Origin: an uncultured Clostridia bacterium
GTDB lineage: Bacteria > Bacillota > Clostridia > Christensenellales > Aristaeellaceae
Reading direction: 5' to 3'
DNA: 64,000 bases
NCBI GenBank assembly: GCA_947565865.1
Contig: CANOHT010000001.1
Location: forward strand, 186,001 to 250,000
Positions 10,606 through 20,106 of the stretch are shown here, in pieces. The notes under the pieces are model-generated. The model saw only the letters and a program-made list of their open reading frames with translations. It searched no databases and had not been told where the DNA came from. Made by a program: the position numbers and the translations under genes. The number at the start of each line of letters is the position of its first letter. Position 1 is the first letter of the stretch.

Positions 10606-13059
10606 TTATTCGACCACAATGGTCTTGGTCAGGCCGCAGACGCTGATCTCATGGGTGCCGGCGTCCAGGGTCAGGTCGATGGTCACCACACGGAACTGGC
10701 CCGCGTCCAGGGAGATGAACTTGCTGGCGATCAGCTGGTCGCCGTCGTACACCACGGCATTGAAGCAGCCGTCATCACCGTTGTTCTGGGCAATGAACAT
10801 GATCGGGAACGCCTCGTTGGCCTTCTGCACCTTCTCGACCGCCTTGGTCACAGTGCGCATGCTGCCGCGGTATTCCTCTTCGTAGGATTTGACCTCCTTG
10901 GGCACAATCAGGGTGTTGAAGTCAAAGTCAGGCTCGGCGCCATAGGTCATGCCAAAGTTGGAGGAATACAGGGAGTCGCCTAGGTTATTGGGCACCAGCA
11001 GATCAGGCTGATTGCGGATGGCGGCAGTCAGGTACAGCCTGGTCTGGTCATCCATGCCAATGTCCAGCTGCAGGTCGCCCCAAGACATGGTGTAGTCTTC
11101 CGCGCTGCGGCCAATCTCGTACACCAGGCTACCGGAGGGCACGCGGCTGCCGAACAGCATGTCAGCGGTGACGCTGGGATAAGTGTAATGATAGAACTGG
11201 GGCAGCGCAGTGCCGTGATCCGGCAGGCTGTTGTAGGTCTGCAAAAGGATGGCGGCACTGGCGCTGACCTCGCGCTCAGTGGGTTCGCCGGTGGCGCCGT
11301 TGCGGCCAATGCCAACCTCCATTACCAGGACGATGGGCTTACCTGACGCCTGGGCGTCCTCCATGATATATTCCCATGTATCGCCCAGATCCGTCATGTG
11401 CGCGATAACCACGTCAGCCTCTTCATAGGTCTCCACCAGGGTCGCTTTCATACCGATGGCCTCGGTATCCTTCGCCAGCACATCGTTGACATTGCTGGTC
11501 AGGTAGACCTTGACACCCTCCGTCAGGGGCAGGATGTCGTTGTCATTCTTCAGCAGCACGGCGGACTTCTCCATCAGCTCCTCGTCCCAGGCGTTCATCT
11601 GCTCGGTCCGGGCGCGGACAACGTCCTCCACGCTGTTCAGCTCAAAGGCCTCAGCCTTGTAGGCGTCGCTGGCAAAGAGGGCTTCCAGCTCGCCATAGTC
11701 ATTGAAGGGATCCTCAAACAGGCCCAAGCGGAACTTGTTCTTCATCGCGCGGGCGATGGCCGCGTCAACAACCGCCACATCCAGCTTGCCGTTTTCGATC
11801 TCCGCCTTGAGGGCATCCGGCCAGAAGATGCAGTCAAAGCTGTTGGACACATAGAAGTTCTCGGTATCCAGGCCATGCTCAATACGGAAAACGCCGAACT
11901 GGTCGATGCCGCACGTCATCATCCAGGCGTATTTCTCGCCCAGCGTCATGTCGCCAATCAGGCGGCCGTCGCTGGTGTAGCCGGCGTCATACGCCGTCAT
12001 GGACAGAGGCCAGTCGGTGCAGATGACGCCCTCGAAGCCCAGCTCGTTGCGCAGGTAGCCCAGGGTATAGCCATCATAGTAGATGGGGTTGTTCTCAATG
12101 CCGTAGCCGGCGTTAAGCATGATGGTCGAGGTCTGGCCCTCCTGCACGGCAGCCTTCCACGGCACCATGTAGTTCTCCCACAGCTGAGCGTCGGAGCGGG
12201 CGTTCGCAAAGCTGTTGCGGCCGCCGCGGGCAATGTAATGCTTGGTCATGGCATGCAGGCCATTCTCCTCATACGCCTTGGTTTCCGGCACGATCATCTG
12301 GGAGATGTAGTTCACCTCGTCGCCATACCAGGAGCCGATCTCCACGCCGTAGCTGTGGAAGATGGTGGTATAGCCCATGGCCGCCATTTCCTTGGAATAC
12401 TGCGCCACCATGTTGTAGAGCAGCTCCGGGTCATGGGCCACACCGAAGGCGTAGTAGGGCATGTTAATCATGGAGCCGAAGGTGTTGTAGGGCCGATCCG
12501 TCTCAAAGGAGATCGGGATACCGAGAGCCGCGCCCTCGCCGATGCTCTGGATGGCGTTGAGCACATCCAGCTGCTCCTTGGGCGTACCGGTGGAACTGTA
12601 GGAGTAGTGGGTCACATGGTTGTTGTTGATTTCAAACCACATCGGACGATAGACAATGCCATCATCCATGGCGATGTGATCCTCCTCGCCGTAGAGCCAT
12701 TCATCCCGCATGGGATAGATGGGAGAGAAGGCGCCGCCGGTGAAGTCGTTGGCCAGGTTGCCCAGCTTCATCTCCAGATCCATCTGGGAAATCAGGTCGG
12801 CCACGCGGGCGTCGATGTCCTGCCGCCAGTCCTCGTAGACATCCAGCTCGCCGTTGCCGTTGAGATCCTTGAACCACAGGCCGTCCTGCTGGAACAGCTT
12901 GTCCTTGTCAAAGGCGCTCACGCGGGGCTGCTCGCCATTGGCTTCCACATAGAAGAAGCCGGAGGCGCTTTCCTTGATACCGCTCTCCTCCGCAAAGCCG
13001 GTCAGGCTCACACAAGAGAAAAGCATGATGAGGGCCATCATCAACGCAGTTTTTTTCAT
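10606..13059 (-). CDS. Secreted glycoside hydrolase family 3 enzyme
   Basis: An exported GH3 enzyme of 817 residues, the beta-glucosidase/beta-xylosidase class. The signal peptide MKKTALMMALIMLFSCVSL ends at TGFA-EES. After a short linker (residues 25-60) come the GH3 TIM-barrel (KHYIARGG substrate loop; GFEGVICTDWP with nucleophile D349) and the C-terminal alpha/beta and FnIII-like domains (GIGRNGATGEPTEREVSASAAIL). Unusually for a Gram-positive it has no cell-wall anchor, so it is probably released. GGGAGGAG lies eight bases before the ATG. A 29-base dyad upstream (13142-13170) may control it. Substrate specificity cannot be fixed from sequence alone. Confidence 0.9.
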   Translation of the reverse strand: MKKTALMMALIMLFSCVSLTGFAEESGIKESASGFFYVEANGEQPRVSAFDKDKLFQQDGLWFKDLNGNGELDVYEDWRQDIDARVADLISQMDLEMKLGNLANDFTGGAFSPIYPMRDEWLYGEEDHIAMDDGIVYRPMWFEINNNHVTHYSYSSTGTPKEQLDVLNAIQSIGEGAALGIPISFETDRPYNTFGSMINMPYYAFGVAHDPELLYNMVAQYSKEMAAMGYTTIFHSYGVEIGSWYGDEVNYISQMIVPETKAYEENGLHAMTKHYIARGGRNSFANARSDAQLWENYMVPWKAAVQEGQTSTIMLNAGYGIENNPIYYDGYTLGYLRNELGFEGVICTDWPLSMTAYDAGYTSDGRLIGDMTLGEKYAWMMTCGIDQFGVFRIEHGLDTENFYVSNSFDCIFWPDALKAEIENGKLDVAVVDAAIARAMKNKFRLGLFEDPFNDYGELEALFASDAYKAEAFELNSVEDVVRARTEQMNAWDEELMEKSAVLLKNDNDILPLTEGVKVYLTSNVNDVLAKDTEAIGMKATLVETYEEADVVIAHMTDLGDTWEYIMEDAQASGKPIVLVMEVGIGRNGATGEPTEREVSASAAILLQTYNSLPDHGTALPQFYHYTYPSVTADMLFGSRVPSGSLVYEIGRSAEDYTMSWGDLQLDIGMDDQTRLYLTAAIRNQPDLLVPNNLGDSLYSSNFGMTYGAEPDFDFNTLIVPKEVKSYEEEYRGSMRTVTKAVEKVQKANEAFPIMFIAQNNGDDGCFNAVVYDGDQLIASKFISLDAGQFRVVTIDLTLDAGTHEISVCGLTKTIVVE

Positions 13060-13141
13060 GAGACAGTCTCCTCCCTTTTTTCACGGCTTGAGCGTTTTCG
13101 ACATCCCTCTATGTGAAAACGCGCCGCTTGGTGGATCTAAT

Positions 13142-13170
13142 ATAGCTTATGCAGTTACTGCACAAGCTAT
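13142..13170. promoter_or_regulatory. 29-base dyad upstream of the GH3 gene, candidate operator
   Basis: Arms 13142-13155 and 13157-13170 are 14-base inverted repeats with one mismatch around a single central base. On the minus strand the dyad covers a TTGTGC / TATATT promoter-like pair (15-base spacer), so a repressor bound here would block transcription. A shorter inverted repeat GCGTTTTC/GAAAACGC (13092-13099, 13115-13122) lies in the putative leader. Confidence 0.45.
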
Positions 13171-13252
13171 GGAAAAAACATCACTCCGCATAAAAAAAAC
13201 AGGCACATGCCTGTCAGAGTGTCAAAAAAGCTGCTGACCATAGCACAGTAGC

Positions 13253-13544
13253 TTGCTGTCGGCAGACTGCAAATCGAAAATCGGCGAGCCCCTTCGGGGC
13301 GTTAAATGGGGCGAAGCCCCTGCGCGGCGATTTTCGCGCTTTTTCGTTCGAAAAAGCTTTCTTTAAGGGAGGGGCAGCAGCCCCGACTGAGGGGATGCAA
13401 TCCTTGGATTGCGCCCCGATACCCGCGCTGTGCCTTTAGCACGGCGCGGGCGAAAAACACGAACGAACGGCCGGGAGAACAGCGAGCTGTTCGACCAGTG
13501 AGGGCATGCAAAACTCAAAAAAGTGGCAAAAGCCACTTTTTTGA
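13253..13544 (-). repeat. 3'-end hairpin-array repeat, copy 1 (after the MerR gene)
   Basis: Longest copy of a repeat family seen four times here. Read from the gene's stop codon: terminator-like hairpin 13515-13544 (6 bases after the stop), core TGCATGCCCTCACTGGTCGA, hairpin GAACAGC/GCTGTTC (13477-13492), core CTCCCGGCCGTTCGTTCGTG, an inserted GC-rich block with further hairpins, a long-range helix GAAAATCG/CGATTTTC (13276-13283, 13328-13335) and the end motif CAGTCTGCCGAC. Small reading frames through it look spurious. Confidence 0.8.
13515..13544 (-). terminator. Terminator hairpin in repeat copy 1
   Basis: Arms 13515-13527 and 13532-13544 (13 perfect pairs, A/T-rich base, loop of 4) with T runs inside the arm; first module of the repeat and the likely end of the MerR/queA/ruv transcripts. 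Confidence 0.75.
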
Positions 13545-13550
13545 CACTCT

Positions 13551-14435
13551 TTATTCCGTCTTCCATTCGCCCACCCAGACCTCACGGAAGTAGCTGCGCC
13601 GCTCTCCCTCCGTCTGCGCATACAGGAAGGTGTCGATCACCCACACGTTGCGCCAATGCCGCTGCTCCTCCGCCTGGGCAGCCAGGGCCTCCAGCGTGCC
13701 TTTTCCCAGACAGTCCCATGCTTTTTCGTCGGCGGGGCAGCATACGCGCAGCACATCCTGCTTATCAATCAGCTCTGCCCGCTCCAGCAGCGGCAATTCC
13801 TGTCTTTCCGCCGCACGCTGCCAGATGCCGAAACCCGTCCGCACGGAAACCATGTTCCCGCCTTCCACCAGATACAGGTTCATCTGCCGGGTCTCCGGCA
13901 TGAGCCTCAGCCACACTGCGATGGCTTCCTGTTCCTCGCGCCCACGGCCAAAAAGCGGCTCCATGGGTAAAAAGTGCAGGGCAGGCAGTGAGAACGTCTC
14001 CATGCGCAGCGCATCCTCGCTCATCAGCCGCACCCGGTCGCAAAACTCATAGAGCAATGCCTGTGAAGCCTGAAGCTCCGCCATCTGACGCCGGATCTCC
14101 TGGATTTTCGCCTCCGCCGCCCGAAGCGCTCTCCGCCAATCCGCCTCCTCCACACCAATGAAGTCGTCGCGGACAGATTGCAGCTCAACCTCCAACGCCC
14201 GAATGGCTTTGGCGTTCATCAGCTTTTCAAGGTCTTCCACCGTATATTTTCTGCGGCCACCGGACGTCCTGTCGGGCTGAACAAAGCCCTTCTCCTCATA
14301 GAACCGCACACCGTTGGGCGTCATGCCGAAAAGGCGACAGACATCGGAAATATCATACAGCACCGGATACCATTGCCCCCCCACATTGCTAAAAATTGGT
14401 ATATTGTTGATCGCGTCTTTTGTCTTATTCCGCAT
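13551..14435 (-). CDS. MerR-family transcriptional regulator
   Basis: A 294-residue DNA-binding regulator. The MerR winged-helix region is near residues 25-75 (DISDVCRLFGMTPNGVRFYE, then GGRRKYTVEDLEKL), followed by a helical coiled segment (about 85-135) and a C-terminal effector-like region of about 150 residues resembling GyrI/BmrR-type ligand domains only loosely. The ATG at 14433-14435 has AGGTGA five bases upstream; a GTG three codons earlier is less likely. It is last in the ruvC-ruvA-ruvB-acetyltransferase-queA series, 43 bases after queA. The ligand is unknown. Confidence 0.82.
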   Translation of the reverse strand: MRNKTKDAINNIPIFSNVGGQWYPVLYDISDVCRLFGMTPNGVRFYEEKGFVQPDRTSGGRRKYTVEDLEKLMNAKAIRALEVELQSVRDDFIGVEEADWRRALRAAEAKIQEIRRQMAELQASQALLYEFCDRVRLMSEDALRMETFSLPALHFLPMEPLFGRGREEQEAIAVWLRLMPETRQMNLYLVEGGNMVSVRTGFGIWQRAAERQELPLLERAELIDKQDVLRVCCPADEKAWDCLGKGTLEALAAQAEEQRHWRNVWVIDTFLYAQTEGERRSYFREVWVGEWKTE

Positions 14436-14478
14436 AGCGCTCACCTGCTTGTCTTTTGGAATGGGCGGCTGTCCGCCG

Positions 14479-15525
14479 TCAGCCCTGGGTTACCTTGCCG
14501 TCAATGAACATCGCGTCGCCAAAGGAGAAGAACCGATACCTCTCCTCCACCGCCACACGGTAGGCGCGAAGGGCCTGCTCCCGGCCCATAAAGGCGCTGA
14601 CCAGCATCAGCAGGGTGCTTTGGGGGAGGTGGAAATTGGTAATGAGGGCGTCCACCGCCTTGATTTTCTTGCCAGGATAAATGAAAATCGCCGTATCTCC
14701 GCTGCCGGGGTGAATGACGCCGTCCTCGTCCGCCACGGTCTCGATGGTGCGCACCGAGGTAGTGCCCACGCAGATCAGCCTTCCGCCGTTTTGACGGATT
14801 CGGTTGAGGGTATCCGCGGCTTCCTGCGTCACCTGGTAGAACTCGCTGTGCATCACATGGCTGTCCACGTCCTCCACCTGCACCGGGCGGAAGGTGCCAA
14901 GACCCACATGCAAAAGCACCGGCACAATGGTCACACCCATGGCACGGATTTTATCCAGCAGCTCCGGGGTGAAATGCAGTCCCGCCGTGGGCGCGGCCGC
15001 GCTTCCTTCCGCCTTGGCGTAGACCGTCTGATAGCGGGTTCGGTCTTCCAGCTTTTCGTGAATGTAGGGCGGCAGGGGCATCTCGCCCAGGCGATCCAGC
15101 AGTTCCTCGAAAACGCCGTCGTAATGAAAGCGCACCATCCGCCCGCCGATTTCCTCCACCGTGGACAGCACCTCACAGCGCAAAAGTCCGTCCCCGAAGA
15201 CGCACATCGTCCCCGGCTTCAGCCTGCGGCCCGGGCGCACCAGCGCCTCCCAGTCCATGGCGGAAGCCCGCCGCAGAAGCAGCACCTCCACCGGAACGCC
15301 GGTGTCCTCCTTGACCCCCAGCAGCCGGGCCGGGATCACCTTCGTCTCGTTGATGACCAGGGCGTCGCCGGGGCGCAGGTACCGGGTAATGTCGCAGAAA
15401 TACCGGTGCTCCCATTCCCCTGTTTGGGGATGCACCACCATCAGCCGGCTGTGATCCCGGGGCTCCACCGGCGTCTGCGCGATGAGCTCCTCCGGGAGAA
15501 CATAATCAAAATCGGATGTTTTCAT
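14479..15525 (-). CDS. queA: S-adenosylmethionine:tRNA ribosyltransferase-isomerase
   Basis: QueA makes epoxyqueuosine at tRNA position 34 by transferring the ribosyl part of SAM to preQ1-modified tRNA. The protein is 348 residues, the normal length, with family motifs [12 protein letters not shown] at the start, [25 protein letters not shown] and [18 protein letters not shown]. It stands between a small acetyltransferase gene and the MerR gene in an operon headed by ruvAB, the same queA-ruvB neighbourhood as in many bacteria. Confidence 0.97.
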   Translation of the reverse strand: MKTSDFDYVLPEELIAQTPVEPRDHSRLMVVHPQTGEWEHRYFCDITRYLRPGDALVINETKVIPARLLGVKEDTGVPVEVLLLRRASAMDWEALVRPGRRLKPGTMCVFGDGLLRCEVLSTVEEIGGRMVRFHYDGVFEELLDRLGEMPLPPYIHEKLEDRTRYQTVYAKAEGSAAAPTAGLHFTPELLDKIRAMGVTIVPVLLHVGLGTFRPVQVEDVDSHVMHSEFYQVTQEAADTLNRIRQNGGRLICVGTTSVRTIETVADEDGVIHPGSGDTAIFIYPGKKIKAVDALITNFHLPQSTLLMLVSAFMGREQALRAYRVAVEERYRFFSFGDAMFIDGKVTQG

Positions 15526-15555
15526 GGGGTTGTTCCTCTTTTCTTGCCCTTGGTT

Positions 15556-16023
15556 TCACAGCGCCAGCACATAGACCTGGCAGGGGTTCCATTCGTCCCA
15601 CAGGGTCGGGAAAACCTCGAATTCCCGGAAGCCCAGGCTCAGATAGAAGCGGTTGGTGGCGTCATAGCAGGCCCAGCGGCCCATCTGCACCGTCTTCACC
15701 TGCATGAAGGCGTAGCCCTGCGCCCGCGCGTCCGCCTTTGCCCGGCCAAACAGCGCGCTGCCGATCCCCTGCCGGTGCCATTCCTTCCTGACGCCCATCA
15801 CGGCCAGCTCCATCGTGGCGTCGCCGGTCTCCTTCAGGCACAGGAAGCCGATAGGCTCCCCGTCCTCCTCCGCCGCGAAGAAGGTCTGCTCCGCGCTGTC
15901 CGCGATGTATGTCTCCAGGGCCTCCTCGATGCCGAACCATTCCGGCAGCGCCGTCAGCACGGCGCGAGCGACGGCCTTCTTCTCCTCGGGCAGGGCAACT
16001 TTCGTGATGGTCATAGGCGTCAT
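15556..16023 (-). CDS. GNAT family N-acetyltransferase
   Basis: A 155-residue acetyl-CoA-dependent acetyltransferase. The acetyl-CoA P-loop region is [17 protein letters not shown] (about 76-92) and the C-terminal strand-helix [11 protein letters not shown] is typical. The ATG overlaps the ruvB stop in an ATGA, showing translational coupling; an ATG three codons later is an alternative. The acceptor substrate is unknown. Its position between ruvB and queA does not reveal a role. Confidence 0.88.
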   Translation of the reverse strand: MTPMTITKVALPEEKKAVARAVLTALPEWFGIEEALETYIADSAEQTFFAAEEDGEPIGFLCLKETGDATMELAVMGVRKEWHRQGIGSALFGRAKADARAQGYAFMQVKTVQMGRWACYDATNRFYLSLGFREFEVFPTLWDEWNPCQVYVLAL

Positions 16024-17054
16024 AGCTCCATTTTCATCTGGGGTTCATCCGCCGCCGCGGGCATGGTCTTGCCCATATGCTCCCAGGCCGCGGGAGTGCA
16101 GACCCGGCCCCGGGGGGTGCGCATCAGGAAGCCCAGCTGCATCAGGTAGGGCTCGTACACGTCCTCGATGGTCACGGCGTCCTCCCCGGTGGTGGCCGCC
16201 AGGGTATCCAGACCCACGGGGCCGCCGCCGAACTTCTCCATCATGCAGGTCAGCACGGCGCGGTCCACCTTGTCCAATCCCAGCTCGTCCACGCCCTGCA
16301 TGGCGATGGCCTCCCGGGCGATGTCGATGGTGATGACGCCCCCGCCCTTCACCTGGGCATAGTCCCGGACGCGCTTGAGCATCCGGTTGGCAATGCGGGG
16401 CGTGCCCCGGCTGCGGCGGGCGATCTCGAGGATGCCGCCGTCCTCCGCCTGAACCTCGAGGATGGAGGCGCTGCGCTTGACAATGGCGGCCAGTTCCTCC
16501 GGCTTGTACAGTTCCAGCCGGAACAGCATACCGAAGCGATCCCGCAGGGGCGCGGACAGCTGCCCGGCCCGGGTCGTCGCGCCCACCAGGGTGAACTTGG
16601 GCACCGCTACGCGGATGGAGCGGGCGGTGGGGCCCTTGCCGATCATGATGTCGATGGCGAAGTCCTCCATGGCGGGGTAAAGCACCTCCTCTACCGAGCG
16701 GGAGAGGCGGTGAATCTCGTCAATGAACAGCACGTCGCCCTGGCTGAGGTTGGCCAGGATGGACGCCAGATCTCCGGGACGCTCAATGGCCGGGCCGGAG
16801 GTCACGCGGATGTTCTGACCCATCTCCGAGGCCACGATGGTGGCCAGGGTGGTCTTGCCCAGGCCGGGAGGGCCGTAGAGCAGCATGTGATCCAGGGCGT
16901 CATGGCGGCTCAGCGCAGCCTGGATATAGATGCTCAGGCTGTCCTTCACGGCCTGCTGGCCCACATATTCCCGCAGGGTATGCGGGCGAAGGCCCATTTC
17001 CACCGCGCTGTCCTCGGGCTGGAAGGTACCGGTCATCAATCTTTCTTCCATCAT
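16020..17054 (-). CDS. ruvB: Holliday junction branch-migration helicase RuvB
   Basis: The hexameric AAA+ motor that drives branch migration with RuvA. 344 residues with Walker A GPPGLGKT (61-68), Walker B DEIH (112-115), sensor/arginine-finger region [18 protein letters not shown] near 155-172 and the C-terminal winged helix ([11 protein letters not shown]...PRGR). GGAGG lies just before the double ATG. Ten bases after ruvA. Confidence 0.98.
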   Translation of the reverse strand: MMEERLMTGTFQPEDSAVEMGLRPHTLREYVGQQAVKDSLSIYIQAALSRHDALDHMLLYGPPGLGKTTLATIVASEMGQNIRVTSGPAIERPGDLASILANLSQGDVLFIDEIHRLSRSVEEVLYPAMEDFAIDIMIGKGPTARSIRVAVPKFTLVGATTRAGQLSAPLRDRFGMLFRLELYKPEELAAIVKRSASILEVQAEDGGILEIARRSRGTPRIANRMLKRVRDYAQVKGGGVITIDIAREAIAMQGVDELGLDKVDRAVLTCMMEKFGGGPVGLDTLAATTGEDAVTIEDVYEPYLMQLGFLMRTPRGRVCTPAAWEHMGKTMPAAADEPQMKMEL

Positions 17055-17064
17055 TCAGCCTCCA

Positions 17065-17667
17065 TCACATTCCCGCCATGGTGCGCAGGGCCAGGCGGAT
17101 CAGCTCATCCACCGGCGCGTCCTTGTCCTTGACGCCGCCAAGGGCATTGCGTGCCTCGGTGGACGTATAGCCCAGGGCAGTCAGCGCCTCCAGGGCCTCG
17201 GTCACGTTGTCCGCCGTCAGGGGAACGGCGACAGCGGCAGGGCTGTCGGAGGCGTTGACATCCGCCTGGCTGATCTTGTCCTTGAGCTCCAGGGCAATGC
17301 GCTGGGCTGTCTTCTTGCCGATGCCCGGCGCCCGGGACAGAGCGCTGACATCCCCCAGCAGAATCGCCAGATTCAGATCCCGCAGGGGCATGGAGCCAAG
17401 CACCCCCAGGGCCGTCTTCGGGCCGATGCCGCTGACGGAGGTCAGGGACAGAAACAGGCTTTTTTCCTCCTTGGTGGCAAAGCCGTACAGCTCCATGGCG
17501 TCCTCCCGGACAGAGAGCCAGGTGTAGCAGCGCATGGTCTGACCCATGGCGGGCGCCGCCTGCAGGGTATTCATGGAGCAGTTCAGCGCGTAGCCCACGC
17601 CCCCCGCCATCAGAATCAGCTCACCGCCAGCCTTTTCGCAGACCTGGCCCTCAATAAATGCGTACAT
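17065..17667 (-). CDS. ruvA: Holliday junction-binding protein RuvA
   Basis: RuvA, 200 residues, tetramerises on Holliday junctions and loads RuvB. The N-terminal OB domain (MYAFIEGQV...), two helix-hairpin-helix motifs (LTSVSGIGPKTALGVLG, LSRAPGIGKKTAQRIALELKD) and the C-terminal RuvB-binding three-helix domain (ALTALGYTSTEARNAL) are complete. GGAAGG lies six bases before the ATG. It is separated from ruvC by 250 bases that contain repeat copy 2 with a terminator-like hairpin. Confidence 0.98.
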   Translation of the reverse strand: MYAFIEGQVCEKAGGELILMAGGVGYALNCSMNTLQAAPAMGQTMRCYTWLSVREDAMELYGFATKEEKSLFLSLTSVSGIGPKTALGVLGSMPLRDLNLAILLGDVSALSRAPGIGKKTAQRIALELKDKISQADVNASDSPAAVAVPLTADNVTEALEALTALGYTSTEARNALGGVKDKDAPVDELIRLALRTMAGM

Positions 17668-17755
17668 ACAAGACCTTCCTTACTATCTTATAGCACCTAT
17701 GGTAGTGTTTGTGCCCGCAGTCTTGACAGGAACCTGACACGGCACTTCCAATTTG

Positions 17756-17915
17756 CCGTCGGCAGACTGTAAATCGAAAACCAGCGACATGCGCGGTGGT
17801 TTTCGCGCAATCTCGTCAGAGATTGCTTCCTTACACGAACGAACGACCGGGAGCTTGCTTTGCAAGCGACCAGTGAGTGAGTGCAACCTCGTCAAAATGG
17901 CTCTGCCATTTTGAC
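17756..17915 (-). repeat. 3'-end hairpin-array repeat, copy 2 (after ruvC)
   Basis: Compact copy. Read from the ruvC stop: terminator-like hairpin 17891-17915 starting 2 bases after the stop, core TGCACTCACTCACTGGTCGC, hairpin GCTTGC/GCAAGC (17853-17867), core CTCCCGGTCGTTCGTTCGTG then TAAGGAAGC, hairpin GCAATCTC/GAGATTGC (17807-17826), helix GAAAACCA/TGGTTTTC (17776-17783, 17797-17804), end motif CAGTCTGCCGAC. The last helix differs from copy 1 by two compensatory pairs. Confidence 0.85.
17891..17915 (-). terminator. Hairpin directly after ruvC
   Basis: Perfect arms GTCAAAATGGC / GCCATTTTGAC (17891-17901, 17905-17915). It has little T run on the minus strand, so it may act as a 3'-end stabiliser or attenuator before ruvA, not a full stop. 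Confidence 0.5.
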
Positions 17916-17917
17916 GA

Positions 17918-18412
17918 CTACTTCATGCGGAACTGCTCACGGGCCGCGCCGACCTGGCAGTGGGTGATGGCGCAGGCAATGGCGTCGGCAGCGTCGTCTG
18001 GCTTGGGAATTTCCTGCATGTTCAGCAGCAGCTTCACCATCTGCTGCACCTGCTTCTTGTCCGCCTTGCCATAGCCCGTAACAGCCTGCTTAATCTGCAT
18101 AGGCGTATATTCATACAGATTTTCCGTATATTCCGCGGCACTGATGATGGCCGCGCCCCTGGCGGCTCCCACCATCAGCGCCGTGGTGACGTTCCGCGCG
18201 AAGAAAAGCTCCTCGAAGGCTACATCGTCCGGCTGATAGATGTTGACCAGGTTGCGCACCCCCAGCTGCAGGGTGCGCAGCCGGTGCTGCATGGGCACCC
18301 CCGCCTTAGTTTCCACGCAGCCATAGTCCAGCAGACGCATCCGTCCGCCGACGGCTTCCACCGCGCCCCAGCCCATCAGCGCGTAGCCGGGGTCAATTCC
18401 TAACACAATCAT
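17918..18412 (-). CDS. ruvC: Holliday junction endonuclease RuvC
   Basis: RuvC, 164 residues, the dimeric resolvase that nicks Holliday junctions. The RNase H-like active site is visible: D7 (LGIDPG), a glutamate in FEELFFARN (about 67) and D140/D143 in [18 protein letters not shown] precedes the ATG by six bases and a near-consensus promoter lies at 18472-18500. Divergent from argG. Confidence 0.97.
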   Translation of the reverse strand: MIVLGIDPGYALMGWGAVEAVGGRMRLLDYGCVETKAGVPMQHRLRTLQLGVRNLVNIYQPDDVAFEELFFARNVTTALMVGAARGAAIISAAEYTENLYEYTPMQIKQAVTGYGKADKKQVQQMVKLLLNMQEIPKPDDAADAIACAITHCQVGAAREQFRMK

Positions 18413-18471
18413 TCGTATCCCTCGCTTGCCGGGCGTCCATTGACCGCGCAGGCGGCGGACAATCCCTTGTT

Positions 18472-18500
18472 ATCATACATGTCCCCATGCCAAAAGTCAA
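18472..18500 (-). promoter_or_regulatory. Promoter of ruvC
   Basis: TTGACT (18495-18500), 17-base spacer, TATGAT (18472-18477) on the minus strand. No LexA-type GAAC-N4-GTTC box is visible next to it, so SOS control of ruvC is not supported here. Confidence 0.75.
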
Positions 18501-18554
18501 CGCGAACACGCCTATCTCGCCAAAATGTATTCATCATGTTTTTTGCCGAAGGGT

Positions 18555-18584
18555 ATTGCATTTTTATTCATACTGATGTATACT
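18555..18584 (+). promoter_or_regulatory. argG promoter overlapped by an ARG box
   Basis: TTGCAT (18556-18561), 17-base spacer and TATACT (18579-18584) form the promoter. The 18 bases 18555-18572 match the ArgR/AhrC operator consensus WNTGAATWWWWATTCANW at 17 of 18 positions (one C for A). The box covers the -35 element, so arginine-dependent repression is expected. Confidence 0.75.
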
Positions 18585-18637
18585 ATCCCCTGCCCGGATA
18601 CACCAGGGCAATATCAACGATGAGGAGACGATTTTCA

Positions 18638-19855
18638 ATGGCGAAGATGCGTGTGCTGCTGGCCTATTCCGGCGGCCTGGATACATCCATTATCGTTCCG
18701 TGGCTGAAGGAAAACTACGACTGCGACGTCATCTGCGTGGCAGGCGACGTGGGACAGGGCGAGGAGCTGGAGCCCCTGCACGAGAAGGCCAAGAAGTGCG
18801 GCGCGGAAAAGCTGTACATCGAGGATCTGCGCAAGGAATTCGTGGAGGACTTTATCTGGCCCACCCTAAAGGCCGGAGCCATCTATGAGCAGAAGTATCT
18901 GCTGGGCACCTCCTTCGCCCGGCCGCTGATCGCCAAGCGGCTGGTAGAAATCGCCCACAAGGAGAACTGCACCGCCATCTGCCACGGCTGCACCGGCAAG
19001 GGCAACGATCAGGTGCGGTTCGAGCTGACCATCAAGGCCTTCGACCCCAACATGCAGATCATCGCGCCCTGGCGTATTTGGGACATCAAGACCCGCGAGG
19101 AAGAAATTGAGTACGCCGAGGCCCGGAGCATTCCCGTACCGGTGAAGAAGGAGCGTCCCTACTCCATGGATCGCAACATCTGGCATATCAGCCATGAGGG
19201 CGCCGATCTGGAAGACCCCTGGAACGAGCCGCCGGCGGATCTGCTGCTGACCATGGTAACCCCGGATAAGGCCCCCGACGCGCCGGAATATGTCACCGTG
19301 GACTTTGAAAAAGGCGTGCCCGTGGCCATCAACGGCGAAAAGCTGGACGCCGTGGCGCTGCTGACCCTGGCCAACGAGATTGCCGGCCGCAACGGCGTGG
19401 GCTGCGCCGACCTGGTGGAGAACCGCCTGGTGGGCATGAAGAGCCGCGGCGTGTATGAGACGCCCGGCGGCACCATGCTTTATGCCGCCCACAGCATCCT
19501 GGAGAGCATTACCCTGGATCGGCAAACCAGCCATTACAAGGAGCAGGTGGCCGTGAAATTCGCTGAGCTGGTCTACGACGGCATGTGGTACACCCCCCTG
19601 CGGGAGGCTCTGTCCGCCTTTGTGGACAGCACCCAGCAGGCCGTCAACGGCACGGTCAAGCTGAAGCTGTACAAGGGCAACTGCATCAACGCCGGCGTAA
19701 AGTCGCCCAACAGCCTGTATATGGAGGAAATCGCTACCTTTGGCGATAGCCACGATCTGTACAGCCACAAGGATTCCGCCGGGTTCATCAACCTGCTGGG
19801 CCTGCCCATGAAGGTCAAGGCCATGGTGGATCAGAAGAATCAGTCAGTCAACTGA
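18638..19855 (+). CDS. argG: Argininosuccinate synthase
   Basis: ArgG joins citrulline and aspartate with ATP to argininosuccinate in arginine synthesis. From the ATG at 18638 it has 405 residues, normal for the family; the pyrophosphatase-type P-loop AYSGGLDTS is at residues 9-17. Further signatures are [22 protein letters not shown] and [15 protein letters not shown] lies ten bases before the start; a longer in-frame reading to 18440 has no ribosome site and crosses the promoter. argH is not adjacent. Confidence 0.98.
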   Translation: MAKMRVLLAYSGGLDTSIIVPWLKENYDCDVICVAGDVGQGEELEPLHEKAKKCGAEKLYIEDLRKEFVEDFIWPTLKAGAIYEQKYLLGTSFARPLIAKRLVEIAHKENCTAICHGCTGKGNDQVRFELTIKAFDPNMQIIAPWRIWDIKTREEEIEYAEARSIPVPVKKERPYSMDRNIWHISHEGADLEDPWNEPPADLLLTMVTPDKAPDAPEYVTVDFEKGVPVAINGEKLDAVALLTLANEIAGRNGVGCADLVENRLVGMKSRGVYETPGGTMLYAAHSILESITLDRQTSHYKEQVAVKFAELVYDGMWYTPLREALSAFVDSTQQAVNGTVKLKLYKGNCINAGVKSPNSLYMEEIATFGDSHDLYSHKDSAGFINLLGLPMKVKAMVDQKNQSVN

Positions 19856-19887
19856 GCATTTCACAGCGCCATCATCCGGGACAAGGT

Positions 19888-20050
19888 GTCACAAGAGTGG
19901 CATGCGCTGCCTTTGTGAGAGGGCTTCGCCCCGTCATCGCACGGTCACCGGTCAGACGGCGCAGCCGCGCTCCCGGCCGTTCAGCCGTGTACGGAAGCCT
20001 TCTTGGCGAAAGCACGAAAACCACCGTACATGCCGACGATTTTCGGTCAA
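19888..20050 (+). repeat. 3'-end hairpin-array repeat, copy 4 (after argG, decayed)
   Basis: Same family but on the plus strand, so again downstream of and co-oriented with the gene before it. Recognisable modules in order: degenerate hairpin GTCACAAGAGTGGC.../GCCTTTGTGA (19888-19918), CACCGGTC, CTCCCGGCCGTTCAGCCGTG (19970-19989), TACGGAAGCC, and CGAAAACCACCGTACATG...GATTTTCGG. The first hairpin is imperfect and begins 33 bases after the stop. A separate terminator follows at 20107. Confidence 0.7.
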
Positions 20051-20106
20051 GCGTCAGAAAGCCTGCGGGCTTTCAACACCTCCTAAGGCTTCTTTGGCAG
20101 CTTAAA

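Noticed and set aside
13302..13621. Several 60-95 codon frames on both strands
   Set aside because: They lie inside repeat copy 1, with low-complexity Arg/Ser-rich products.
18440..18637. 66-residue N-terminal extension of ArgG
   Set aside because: It runs across the argG promoter and ARG box and has no ribosome site; the start at 18638 gives the normal length.
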